DNA of 64,000 nucleotides from Amaurobius ferox (Eukaryota > Arthropoda > Arachnida > Araneae > Amaurobiidae). The stretch is from positions 74,058,104 through 74,122,103 of the forward strand of contig OX578137.1 in the NCBI GenBank assembly GCA_951213105.1, written 5' to 3'. Below the pieces are notes generated by a model. It made no database searches. It saw only the letters and a list, made by a program, of their open reading frames with translations, and was not told the origin of the DNA. Within the stretch, counting starts at the first letter, position 1. Every line of letters starts with the position of its first letter. The position numbers and the translations under genes are program-made. Of the stretch, positions 37,400-48,138 are shown in pieces.

Positions 37400-37610
37400 T
37401 AATATTTAAGGTAAGTACGTTATAGATCGAAGAAATATCGTATAAAATCTATTTACAAATAAACTAGAGGAAATAAATATCTCATATTTGTGCCACATCT
37501 TATTTTATCTGTAATGCTTAAATAATTTTCAATTGCGAATATTTTATCAAGATGAATATTAACTATAATTACCTTCTGAGTAAATATATCCACGAGTACA
37601 GATTTAGAAA
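37400..37610 (+). repeat. Dispersed repeat G, copy 5 (partial)
   Basis: Signature TTTAAGGTAAGTACGTTATA at 37407-37426, almost identical to copy 1, then GTGCCACATCTTATTTTATC, TAATGCTTAAATAATTTTC and TAATTACCTTCTGAGTAAAT. From 37611 to 38090 nothing else is recognised. Confidence 0.55.
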
Positions 37611-38090
37611 AATATGTCCCTTACAGTATATACCATTCCTATTTTTTCCATAAAACAATGTTTATTTCATGCAAAGAAAGTAATAAATGAGTTTTAAAAT
37701 TTTCTTACAAAAATATTTTACTAGAAATTAATTTTTTAAATTGAGCGACGAAAAATTTTCAAATTACCGTATACAGAAAATAATTTAACAAATAAATATC
37801 TTTATGATTTCATTTCTAAAAAATTGTGAATAGTTTTTAAATCTGTCTTTATAAGTATATAGGAGTAGAATTGTTTTATAATAGAAAATAAAGCACACAA
37901 AAAAATTACAAAAGGGACACCGGTGTCCCACCTGCGTCAAATAGTACTCGGAAGTTTTTTTGAAGAAATATTGTGAAACATTAGCATATCTACATTTAGA
38001 AAAGCTTTAAAAGAATTACCTTATTCACATATAACTATTATTTCAATCCAAATTCTCAATATCCTTATTACAATCAGGGAAGTCCATTAA

Positions 38091-39210
38091 AAAATAAAAT
38101 ATTAATATAAGTACAGAACGTAATTAAGCAATAGAATAACAAGTGAAAATGTATTACGATGTTCATTAGACTCCTTAATGATCTTAAAATCCTTTGGCAC
38201 AAGGATCTAAGGCCAATGAATTACTCAAAGCGTTTATTCTAGTTATTCAAAGTAAAATGGATACTAAACCTAACTATCTTGTTGGTAAATGTTGCATGAT
38301 TAGACTAGTAATCTGTTAAATGACTATAACCAATTAATGAAATATGAAACAACTACATGTGTACGTTTAAGATATGTATACGTTAAGATGAAGACGGTTA
38401 AGACATGTTTACTACATGTGTACGTTAAGATGAAGACGGTTAAGACATGTTTACTACATGTGTACGTTAAGATGAAGACGGTTAAGACATGTTTACTACA
38501 TGTGTACGTTAAGATGAAGACGGTTAAGACATGTTTATTGCATGTGTACGTTAAGATGAAGACGGTTAAGACATGTTTACTGCATATGTACGTTAAGATG
38601 AAGACGGTTAAGACATGTTTACTACATGTGTACGTTAAGATGAAGACGGTTAAGACATGTTTACTACATGTGTACGTTAAGATGAAGACGGTTAAGACAT
38701 GTTTACTACATGTGTACGTTAAGATGAAGACGGTTAAGACATGTTTACTACATGTGTACGTTAAGATGAAGACGGTTAAGACATGTTTACTACATGTGTA
38801 CGTTAAGATGAAAGTATCTGACACGGTGAGGTTGAAACAGACTTTATTAAACTAATGATAGATATCCTTATAACTCTAAACATAAATCTACTTTTCTATT
38901 CAGCACTTCGAAATTTTATTGGCTTTCGAATAAAATTGGTTCCAAAAATGCATAATTTAAATAACATAGGATACCAGGTCCATTATCGGAAATTTATGCT
39001 AAGGATTGATAGATTGCTTCTCTACTAATTCTTGAATTTTCCAAGTTTGCTATGGAGGCGATTCTCATTGGAAAGATAAGAGGATCTTTCGGTGTTACAT
39101 GCGTAGCATAACACTCGACTGAGTTGATTTAATAGAACAATATAACGCTTTTATATTATAGTTTCAGACCGCAAATATTCATTTATTTACTTGCAGAAAT
39201 GCTCAATTTT
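38091..39210 (+). repeat. Dispersed repeat G, copy 6, carrying a minisatellite
   Basis: Words ACAGAACGTAATTAAGCAAT, CTCCTTAATGATCTTAAAAT, TTAATGAAATATGAAACAAC on the left and CTGACACGGTGAGGTTGAAA, GACTTTATTAAACTAA, CGGAAATTTATGCTAAG on the right match copies 3 and 4. The 42-bp array (38352-38811) sits between ACAACTACA and GTATCTGACA. That is exactly the point where other copies have only about 20-25 bases, so the array expanded inside the repeat. Confidence 0.65.
38352..38811. repeat. 42-bp minisatellite, about 11 copies
   Basis: Unit ACATGTGTACGTTAAGATGA plus AGACGGTTAAGACATGTTTACT, 42 bases, almost perfectly conserved over about 460 bases (rare T/C and G/A differences; the first unit is degenerate). 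Because 42 is divisible by three, both strands stay open (166 and 172 codons) and encode 14-residue repeats. These are not evidence of a gene. Confidence 0.95.
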
Positions 39211-39264
39211 GGCCAGGATTTGGATACACAAAAGCATTCTATTTTTTAATAAGCAACCATTACG

Positions 39265-40285
39265 TTCCTTTATTTTCTAAACCAAAACAAAACATTGCAG
39301 CATTTTTTACAGGAAAACATTACATTCCATATTCTCTTCATAAAATTAATACTTTCCATTATTTTTACACAAAAACAATACGTTCCATTATTGTCTAAAC
39401 GAAGACAATACATTCCATTATTTTCTACACGGAAACAATATATTGCATTACTCTCCACACGAAAACAATACACAAAATTATTTTAAAACCGAAAATAATA
39501 TATTCCATTATTTTCTACACGAAAACAATATCTTGCATTACTATCCACTCGAAAACAATGCACTCCATTATTTTCTAAGCGAATACAATACATTCCATTA
39601 ATTTCTACACGGAAACAATATATTGCATTACTCTCCACACGAAAACAATACACAACATTATTTTCAAACCGAAGATAACATATTCCATTATTTTCTACAC
39701 GAAAATAATATCTTGCATTACTATCCACACGAAAACAATGCACTCCATTATTTTCTAAACGAAGACAATACATTCCATTATTTTCTACACGGAAGCAAAT
39801 ATTGCATTACTCTCCACACGAAAACAATACACAACATTATTTTCAAACCGAAGATAACATATTCCATTATTTTCTACACGAAAATAATATCTTGCATTAC
39901 TATCCACACGAAAACAATGCACTCCATTATTTTCTAAACGAAGACAATACATTCCATTATTTTCTACACGGAAACAATATATTGCATTACTCTCCACACG
40001 AAAACAATACACAACATTCATTTCAAACCGAAGATAATAGATTCCATTATTTTCTACACGAAAATAATATCTTGCATTACTATCCACACGAAAACAATGC
40101 ACCCCATTATTCTCTGAACGAAGACAATACATTCCATTATTTTCTACACGAAAGCAATGCATTGTATAATTTTCTACACAAAAACAATGTATTTCATTAT
40201 TTTTCACCCAAACATAATACAACCCATTATTTTGTGCACGAAAACAATGGATTCCATCATTTCTATACGACAACAATACATTCCT
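39265..40285. repeat. Higher-order minisatellite: 30-bp monomers in a 180-bp super-unit
   Basis: About 34 units of roughly 30 bases of the type CATTATTTTCTACACGAAAA. Within it a six-monomer super-unit recurs: TTTCTACACGGAAACAATAT is found at 39422, 39602 and (with a 1-base loss just before or within) 39782 and 39961. Other monomer variants (ACTATCCACACG, TTTTCAAACCGAAG, TTTTCTAAACGAAG) keep their place in the cycle. The flanking monomers are more diverged. Period 30 keeps long frames open on both strands (up to 198 codons); these are shadows of the repeat. Confidence 0.9.
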
Positions 40286-40313
40286 TAGGAGTGCAAAGTG
40301 ATATACAAACCGT

Positions 40314-40557
40314 TGTTGTTGTTGTTGTTTCTAATCCCCGTGGTGAAGGAAAGCTTTTCACCACGTCCACAGACCCCTGGTCCCATGGCGAAAGGTAATA
40401 TACAGCTTCACTTTATTGAGGCTCCCCAAGGGCAGAAGACTGACTAAACCTCGACATCACAACATCCATGCCCGTTGGCGGGATTCGAACCCACAACCCG
40501 GCAATCGAGAGATCAAACGGATACGCATGCCCCTGACCGCTCGACCACCGCATCTGC
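40314..40557 (-). mobile_element. tRNA-derived SINE, family S4, with (AAC)n tail
   Basis: On the minus strand it starts GCAGATGCGG and carries box A TGGTCGAGCGG and box B GGTTCGAATCC, both perfect consensus, so the head derives from a tRNA. The body runs through ATGGGACCAGGGGTCTGTGG and ends in an AAC trinucleotide tail (plus strand TTGTTG, 40313-40327). A direct repeat TATACAAACCGT flanks it at 40302-40313 and 40558-40569. It is inserted just past the end of the higher-order minisatellite. Intact boxes and exact duplications suggest a young copy. Confidence 0.85.
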
Positions 40558-40689
40558 TATACAAACCGTAAAATTAGGAAATATATATTCTAGATAAAAT
40601 TCGCCATGTTATTATATTGACACTTTTATCCTAAATTTAATCATTTGTTTCCACTAAATACTCATGCATTGTTCCTGTATAAATAGTAA

Positions 40690-41000
40690 GCAGCTTTTGT
40701 AAGAAAGCCAGTTTTGAAGAATCTTGTTATTGTATGTGGAAACAAAGAGTGGCATTCAGTCTTTACACTTAAGCGGAGTATGTAATAGACCGAGAGATAG
40801 GATGAAAATATACCTATTATTTTGTGTATTAAAATAGATTCAGTAATGATCTTAAATTACATTTGCTCAAAAATTTAATGACTATGATACATCCTACTTT
40901 GAGTTTATTCAAAGATGTATTTATAAGCATCTTAATTAAAGAGAGTAGAATGATTACCTTCTTTATATTACAACTAGCAGATATCACAACGTGGCTTTTG
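40690..41000 (+). repeat. Dispersed repeat G, copy 7 (partial)
   Basis: Words TTAAGCGGAGTATGTAATAG, CAGTAATGATCTTAAATTAC, TGATACATCCTACTTTGAGT and AATGATTACCTTCT follow the G family order, strongly diverged. 41001-41711 is AT-rich and otherwise unassigned. Confidence 0.45.
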
Positions 41001-41711
41001 ATTTAAAATATATGGTGATTTCAGTAGTATTCTAACTTATATTATTCATCAAAAGATTCCATATAAATGAATTCCCTTATAGATAAAATTCCCTTATAAA
41101 GAAATATAAGACTTTATATTTTCGATATATAAAACTGCACAATCTGCACAATCAGATTGAAGATTAAAATAACCTTCTCTCGTGTATAAATTGCTTTTAA
41201 ATAATATTTAGGTTCCTCATGCGCCAAAATGAAGGTGGTAAAATGGCAGAAGAATACTCACGCCATTTATATACTGTTTCAACAATCGCTTAAAAACATT
41301 AGAAAATACAAAAATTATAGACATTTTTGTCAAAATAAAACATATGGCGTTTGAAAATATCAATAGTTCCAATAATCTTATATCCCAAAACATAATAAGA
41401 CTTTAATAAATATAGTACCGTTCATTTATAACATTTATTTTTATATCAATTTATATATTACTGCAGTCGTATAAATTGAATAAAATCCATCTGCCGTATA
41501 AGCATATTTGATTACTTTTTGTTTCTAAGCAATAAGAGATCATTTTATTAAATAAAGCAGATTAATGATCTATAATCATCTAATCAACATATATGCATAA
41601 TATATATATATATACAATAAAGACGATAATTCGTCATATATTTTTATATAATAAAGTTTCGACCAGGTAACCATTGGCTACAAAACCTATTTAACACTTG
41701 AAAACAAAAAA

Positions 41712-42572
41712 TTGCATAATCTTTTGAAAATAGTTATACTAAAACTTAAAAAACAAGGAGAATATTTTATCTCAAACAGTCACGAAGTGTTAGATATATT
41801 ACAACATATACCAGATAAAATATTTTCAAAAAACTATAATTTTAGTGCCCTTTACAATAACATAAACGAATTATATAATATTACAATAGATCTATTCCTT
41901 GAATATGATTTACAATTGTATACCTCTTTAGGGAGATACATAGATTTGGTACAGTTGGTCCTACACGAAACAGTGCTTTTTAACGGCATTTCTTACTATC
42001 TACAAGTTTGTGGTATACGGATGGGCCGCAGTTCTTCATCAGCGTTAGCCGATATTTATCTTAATAAATTTGAAATTAGAACTCATATACTAAACGAACT
42101 AGTGTATTTTCGTTACTTCGATGAGAGAGACATATTAATCGGATTTAAAAGTCCTGATTTCCAACCAGATTTTATTTTTTACCCAGAAATATTAAAGTTA
42201 ATAGAAACACTACGCAATTTTGATGATTGTTCAAATTTTCTAGACATATGTATCGATTCTGATAATAACAAAACTTTCTTTCGTGTATACGATAAAAGAA
42301 ATTATTTTAATTTCGAAATAAATTACATAGTTTCTTAGAATTCAAGCCTACATAAAAATGTGTTCAGGAACATAGTATTTAATCACTTAGTTCGAAGTCA
42401 AAAATTAAACTTTAAAATAACAGACCGGGATAATAATGTCAGGGTTTATTTTGCAGAAGCAATGAAACAGGAATATCCTCCAAGGTTTTTATGTGATATC
42501 GCAATGGATTTTTTCAACATGACCACAACTGAAAGTTATTCTAGATTTTTTAACGATCACTGGTATAAATAA
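41712..42572 (+). pseudogene. Reverse transcriptase remnant (retroelement copy 2)
   Basis: Frame 41712-42338, a stop at 42336-42338, then the same family continues at 42360-42572. There is no upstream ATG; the frame begins at TTG, so it is a truncated relic. Motif A region reads YNFSALYNNI, where the family has F-D-F-S-x-LYTNI, so the catalytic Asp is Asn. Motif B is VCGIRMGRSSSSALADIYL (normally GIPMG). Motif C, YxDD in copy 1, reads RYFDERDIL, so the second catalytic Asp position is lost with one or two extra residues. YDKRNYFNFEINYIVS matches copy 1 (YDKRRDFKFEINCIVS). The protein tail HLVRSQKL...YPPRFL also matches. Not active. Confidence 0.8.
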
Positions 42573-42751
42573 GATGCAGGAGGATGGAGACTTTTATGTA
42601 TGGATCTCGTTCCCGGATAGTACGTTTAGGTATTGTATTTCTTTTGGTATAGTTTCAGTCTAGTGTTTTTGAATTCCTGTTGAAATTCCATTTCAAGTGG
42701 ATTTGTTATTGTATGGTTGTTTTTAGTCAATGATAATTAGCAGGTGATGTA

Positions 42752-42830
42752 CCGGCTCCCTGGAGTATTGTCGCTGCGTAAAGCATGCAATATAGGGGAG
42801 TGGGGGTCACAACCCTCTCGGCCAATTAGC
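42752..42830 (+). other. Conserved 3' box of the RT element, copy 2
   Basis: Lies 180 bases after the RT end. It matches 789-876: CCGGCTCCCTGGAGTATTGT, TAAAGCATGC, GGGGAGTGGGGGTCACAACC and CGGCCAAT. This copy lacks the long C run. See the entry for copy 1. Confidence 0.6.
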
Positions 42831-42974
42831 GGTACTTTACTTATTCTTGTGTTGTATTTCCATTTTTTTCCATTTGGATAGATATTCTAGTGTTCGAAAG
42901 GGTAAGGCAGATCAGCGCCAACATTTCCAAAACACTTTTTTCCATTTGCTTCCCTTATACACTTCGTTTGAATA

Positions 42975-42977
<3 letters not shown>

Positions 42978-43019
<42 letters not shown>
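42978..43019. repeat. (TA)n microsatellite
   Basis: TA tract about 150 bases after the conserved 3' box, the same arrangement as in copy 1 of the RT element. Sequence 43020-44083 is AT-rich with no gene recognised. Confidence 0.9.
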
Positions 43020-43022
<3 letters not shown>

Positions 43023-44083
43023 GATTAGATGATTACAGATCATTATAATAACTGTTGCAAGAGTCAAGTACAAATTTATATGAAAGAGCTAAATTTATAC
43101 GCTTGTAAAAAGGAAGGAACATAGCCAATGCATTTATTAAATTAATATTATAATCCAACCCTGTTTAAATAGGACTACTGAATCATAAATTTAATTTCTG
43201 TTCGGATCTGAGAACAAGCCTTTCAAGTATTTGATTCAGATATTCATTAAGGTACTAAAGATTATATGTATAAGATGACGAGTTCATTTACAAAATTTAG
43301 GTGAAATTTGTTATGGGATTTAACTAATTAATATGGGATACTCAAATTAAACTTCCGTGCAAGTTTATTTAAATCCGCAGGGAGAGGATATTTGTAGTAT
43401 TTTGAAGTTTTAAAGCAAAGTAACCTCTTTCATATTGCCTGATTTATACAGTGCAGGCATAGTAACAGAATGTTTCTAAAGATTAAATGAAAAATTATGA
43501 CTAATGCTCCCAATTTCCTCAATAAATAATCTTAGACCAGTTCAGTACTTTTCAGTGATCTTCAATGCACTTGCAGAAAAATGAAATAAAATGTGTGTTT
43601 CGTAAATTTCTGATAAAGTAACCTCTGTAATGAAGTAGATCACTGTGATCATACCTAGTTTTAGAAATAATCCTTTAAATTCGTTCTGCAATTATGACCT
43701 TACACATTATATATTTATGTAGTCTGAGTTCCATCTGCATTAAATTTGATGCCGGCAGCATATAAATCTCATTTTATCGGACACTGTAGTGACAGGCTAA
43801 ACTGACAAAAATTTTTGGAACTGCCCTAATTAACATAATAACTAAGACAATTGTTGTATATTCCGTACTTGGAAGCACTAAAAGGAGTAAAATTGTATTC
43901 AGAGAATGCTGAATTTCAACGAATGCTAAATTGATTATAACAAAGGTAGGTATGAAACTTACTAGGCTAAAAGTTTTTTCGGATGCAAATATTATAAATA
44001 GTTTGGTAGAGAACAGACGGTCATCGGCACAACATCATCAGCAGGTATTCAAGCTGCTACTCTCATTCGCAAGACCGTTACTG

Positions 44084-45660
44084 CACTGGTGTTCAAAATT
44101 AAAGTTACAAATACATGTTTTGTAATAATTCAAAATAGCTACGACTAATATTCAAAAAATTAATGCTATATAAAGCGGGGAACGGTGAATGTAATGTAAG
44201 TATCCAGTGTTTGTTGAACTGCTAAAAGGATACGTTTAGTAAGCAAACATAAAAGTATACAAGTAACGGTTTCCCGAATCGGATAATTTCGTTTCTAGAA
44301 GAGTGTTTCTTGCAGAAAAAGTCACGATACCCACTAATATTAGTTAAAATGAGTATTCGTAATCGTTTAGGCGATGAACTAAGATGAAAAGCCATCGGCA
44401 GGTATTAAGCTGACCGGTCTCAAGCAGTGGGCGCTCAATGATTACGAATGCTTGGAATGGTGGTATCCAGGTTATGGCACGAACTCCAAACATTACTTTC
44501 ACCAGGAGGTCCGACCAAGACCGCTCAAGAGCCACGATACCTCGAAGGATCTCTATACATTGCATTAGCAGCACGACGCCATTAATAGATGACCGCTATA
44601 AGAAACTGTCTCATGACCTCGCTGATGCGTCTGGAATAACAATTTCTAGGTAAATTGTATACAGACGCCTAGCAGAGAAGGCCCTTTGCGTCCATTGACC
44701 AGTGGTGTTGAAGACCCGACCACTCGAGTGACCCGATGGTTTTCAGCAGCCATTTGAGTGACCGGGGTGACCAGCGGTGTGTCTCCCTTAATAGATAGCA
44801 GAAAAGAGGCTGTCTTTCGTAGAGCCAGGCACATCATTCTTGGACACAGCAAGGTTGGGGCCGTGTCTTCGTCAGTCATGAATCGGAATTCAGTACCCAG
44901 AGTGATTCCCGACAAATCTTCATCTGTAGAGAGACTGGGACCCGCTATCGGCCCTCCAACGTAAGGGATATCAACCTCTTTGGTGGAAGTAGAATCCTTG
45001 TGGGGCAAGGCATCATGTTGGATGACCGTACACTACTGCACATCTTCGATGCGGGCACTGTGACCCCACAGTGCTATAGGAATGAGATCTTTTAACCTTA
45101 TATGAGGCTTTTACGGAGACCTGTCGCGGAGGACTTTATTTTTATGGACGATAACGCAAGGTCACACAGAGCTCAATTTGTCGGCAATTATCTGGAGGAA
45201 GAGGGTATTTGCCATATGGTGTGACCAGCGAATTCGCGGGACCTAAATCCTATACATCATGTTTGGGACGTAATAAGAAGAGCCATTTCACGATATAAAC
45301 CCCCTCCCAGGACTCTCCAGGCATTTAAATACTCGCTTTCATAAGAATGAGGTTTGTTGCCACAATCTATGGTCAACAGCCTCATTTACAGCATGAGGGC
45401 CCGTTGTGCGACTTGTAAAGTTGTGCAGGGTGGCCACACTCTTTATTAGCAGGATCATTCTGGAGATATGGTGTATCAAGGAATGGCTGTTTATGGTCTC
45501 ATTTGCATATCGCAAAAATATACCTCCTGTTTGCTTTGTTATATTACTATTGGCTATCTCATAGTATGGGGCATCTAAGTACAAAATTTCATTACTATAA
45601 ACCAATTACTTTTCGAGATATCACATTTTTGTGTTTGTAACCCAATTTTGGACACCTGTG
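44084..45660 (+). mobile_element. Tc1-type DNA transposon, full length but decayed
   Basis: Left end CACTGGTGTTCAAAATT (44084) pairs with the reverse complement of the right end, CACAGGTGTCCAAAATT (ending 45660). Further inward GTTACAAATACA and GTTACAAACACA are paired. A TA dinucleotide follows the right end; the left end shows TA three bases out. Length of about 1.58 kb is normal for Tc1. It holds a broken transposase in the same orientation. Confidence 0.75.
44349..45345 (+). pseudogene. Tc1-type transposase pseudogene
   Basis: Starts MSIRNRLGDELR at 44349 and is broken by several stops and frameshifts. N-terminal words (RSDQDRSRATIPRR, LADASGITISR) match the paired helix-turn-helix of Tc1 transposases. 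The catalytic part reads VSHESEF where the family has FTDESRF (first Asp now His, 44877-44879). MDDNARSHRAQFV keeps the second Asp (45147-45149). NPIHHVWDVIRRA stands where the family has NPIEHVWD (catalytic Glu now His, 45255-45257). Two of three DDE residues are lost, so it is inactive. Confidence 0.85.
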
Positions 45661-45833
45661 TATAAGATTATTTCTTCAGCATGTTTTTAAAACTAGTTAT
45701 TCACTATTGTTTTATTTTATGTATTTCCTAATTCAGCATGATACATTAAACTTCATATCTAATTATGTGGTGAATTTTTTAATTTAGATTGAAAATAAAT
45801 ACTTTTTACTTTAAGGTCTCATATAAATTATTA

Positions 45834-46582
45834 GTGGTTGTGCCGCGTTTAACCCACCATTATTTCTTAGTTCGAGCCCATTTACCATAATCTGTAAATA
45901 AATACATTATTCGTTAAAGAAAACATGTTTAACGTTAAATATTAACATTTATTAAACACCAATTATGATCATACTTAAAATTGCATAAAACCTTATTACA
46001 AAAATTACTCAAGGAGGAGAACGCGAGACCTGATCATCTTTAACTTATTCAAATGAGCAAACTTCGACAGCGCTATCTGGACTTTATGGAATGACACTGC
46101 ACATTTTCACTGGCTTTGGTCCTCTCGACAGGCTGGATTCACTTCTACACTCTGTCATCATCTAAACTTGGTACTTTTAGGATCCCGTTTTGCAATAATT
46201 TACTCAATAATTTGCTGTTCTTCTCTGTCTTTGATCGACTTTCACCATCATCATTTTTTCGATATCCAAAAGTAAATAACTTCATTCTTTGATATCTTCC
46301 TTCCCTCGGATAAAGACCGTCCTCTTACTCCCTTTGGCTATTCTTCAGTGTACTGTCGTATCGAGCTTTGAATGGTTGTCTTGGATCTAAGGAAATTTGT
46401 TTGAAGGAAAATTAAGTTCTGGTCATAAGTATTATTTATGCCTCAAGTCACACTTGTTATTTGGGTGAAGTGTATTTCTTGGGGTCATAATTTTACGAGC
46501 CAAGACTGTCGATATTGGCGCCATTTGTTTGATCGCAAACACCGAAATCCGAAATCGGTGCCTACTGGTCTCACAAAGTGTA
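45834..46582 (+). repeat. Dispersed repeat R, copy 2
   Basis: GTGCCGCGTTTAACCCACC at 45840. The inverted pair is GCGAGACC (46023) and GGTCTCACA (46567). A right-end box TCTTGGGGTCATAATTTTAC with GAGCCAAGACTGT matches copies 1 and 3. No protein recognised. Confidence 0.55.
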
Positions 46583-47279
46583 TACTCAAGTTTTATTTGA
46601 AATCTTAAAAAATTCTTTCTTTTTATACTTAATTTCCTATAATTTTCGTAATTCGCACCACATTTCTCGTCCAAAAGAAAGACAAAATGATTTTTGTACT
46701 TTTGAAAGAAAGATTTCGATTCTATTTCAGGATATCGTAAAATTGAGTATCTCATGTATAAAAGTTTGGAATATCTCCGTTACAGACAGTAATTCTATCT
46801 ACATAAAGAAGAACTGGTTGAAAGTGAATAGGTATCTGAGCTATAAATAATTGTCCAACATGAGAAAAGTGAAGCTATAAATTATTGTTCGCCGAATTTT
46901 ATATTTACAGTTTTAAATAAGAAATGTATTAATGTATTTTAAAGGTTTTATGTGGAGAGAACGCTATTACAAAATATGTCCGTTTTGTAACAAAAATAGA
47001 TTGATACAATGGATGTTTCTTAACATCATTAACTGTGATGGTGTTTTACAAACAAATTTTCGAATACCCGTAATTAATAATATAACCCACAAAAACTCAT
47101 CTCCCTATGATTTTATTTTGATCAAAATCAATTGGGTGTCAGTATTTAACGATTCCAAAAATCGCACAGTATTTATTTTAAATCATTTATTCTAAAATGT
47201 GCCTGAAATTTCAATTTGAATTCAAGGATATTATATACGTGTAAATTAGAAAATTCGCCCAACAGCGTCCTGTAGCACC
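46583..47279. other. AT-rich stretch, nothing recognised
   Basis: Frames of 87-107 codons overlap on both strands without motifs. Confidence 0.35.
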
Positions 47280-47400
47280 AAAGATTAAAGTCTGCAGTTA
47301 AAGAAAATTCGTTATTCGTTAAAGAAAATACTTGTTTTACTGTTAAATCCCACATTAAAATTTGTACAGATTTTCTAATCACCCTGTACATATACGACAC
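47280..47400 (-). mobile_element. mariner-type terminal relic
   Basis: Minus strand from about 47391: TACAGGGTGATTAGAAAATC. This is the same end as the mariner relic at 21447 (TACAGCGTGATTAGAAAAAG) and has the usual CAGGGTG start of the superfamily. No transposase remains; only an end of about 100 bases. Confidence 0.45.
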
Positions 47401-47665
47401 CCGTAGAAAACCATAATTACCATTCGAATACATAAACGAACTCAATGTATTTGCTACTCCCAAGGTATCCCATAACAATTGAAACTCTATAATATTGTGC
47501 CAGGTACGTATTTCGCCAAATTCGTCATTTTTTTTAAATTATCGTCAAATAGCAGCATGATAGACATTCAAACATAGATATTGTATTTTTATACACTATA
47601 TAAAATAATCTGTCAAGCTACGCAAGCAAAAAAATAAATAAATAAATATCGAATAAAAGAACCAA

Positions 47666-47965
47666 CATTTCCAATGTATTTAAAAAAACTCCATATATCT
47701 TCCAAGCAATCAATAACACCCTGCACTTCAATCCTGGAAGAATTATGAGATTCTCCGACACAGAATCAAATGAACGACTGGTGATATCGAGATTGATAAA
47801 CTGCGGCGCAAGAGGTAAAATATAACTGGCCATAAAAAGCGCCTGATACTAAAAATATTGCGCAGTTAACATAAAAAATTAGAGGGAAAAAATCGCCAGA
47901 GTGATGAATAACATGAAATAATAAAAATGAAGCAGAGATTAAAATAAGCTGTCATTAACTTTATT
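47666..47965 (+). repeat. Dispersed repeat C, copy 1
   Basis: Aligns with 50600-50905 inside the left inverted arm (and its mirror in the right arm). Shared words are ATCTTCCAA, AATCAATAACAC, GAAGAATTATGAGATTC and GGTAAAATATA. I estimate about 70-75% identity. Noncoding; family unknown. Confidence 0.55.
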
Positions 47966-48138
47966 AATAGTAATGCTATAAAATTAGTTACTAGATAATG
48001 GTATAAATTATCAATCTATATGTGGTGACAGATTAATGAACATCAAGTTGGTTATTTTTTAAATATAAGTAAATCTTTGGATTGAATTACTATTCTTAAT
48101 TTAATTGATCGTGAATCGAATAGTTGTACATTTACTAT

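Noticed and set aside
38352..38811. CRISPR-like array
   Set aside because: Units are contiguous with no unique spacers, no cas genes and a eukaryotic context.
38324..38855. Long frames on both strands (166 and 172 codons) as repeat proteins
   Set aside because: They are produced by the 42-bp minisatellite, whose period is divisible by three; both strands are open with no start context or flanking domain.
39270..40398. Asn/His-rich repeat protein
   Set aside because: Shadow of 30-bp minisatellite monomers; frames are open on both strands and one cycle carries a one-base deletion that breaks the frame.
40467..40557. Minus-strand tRNA gene
   Set aside because: Perfect A and B boxes but the unit continues 150 bases to an AAC tail with flanking target duplications, so it is a SINE.
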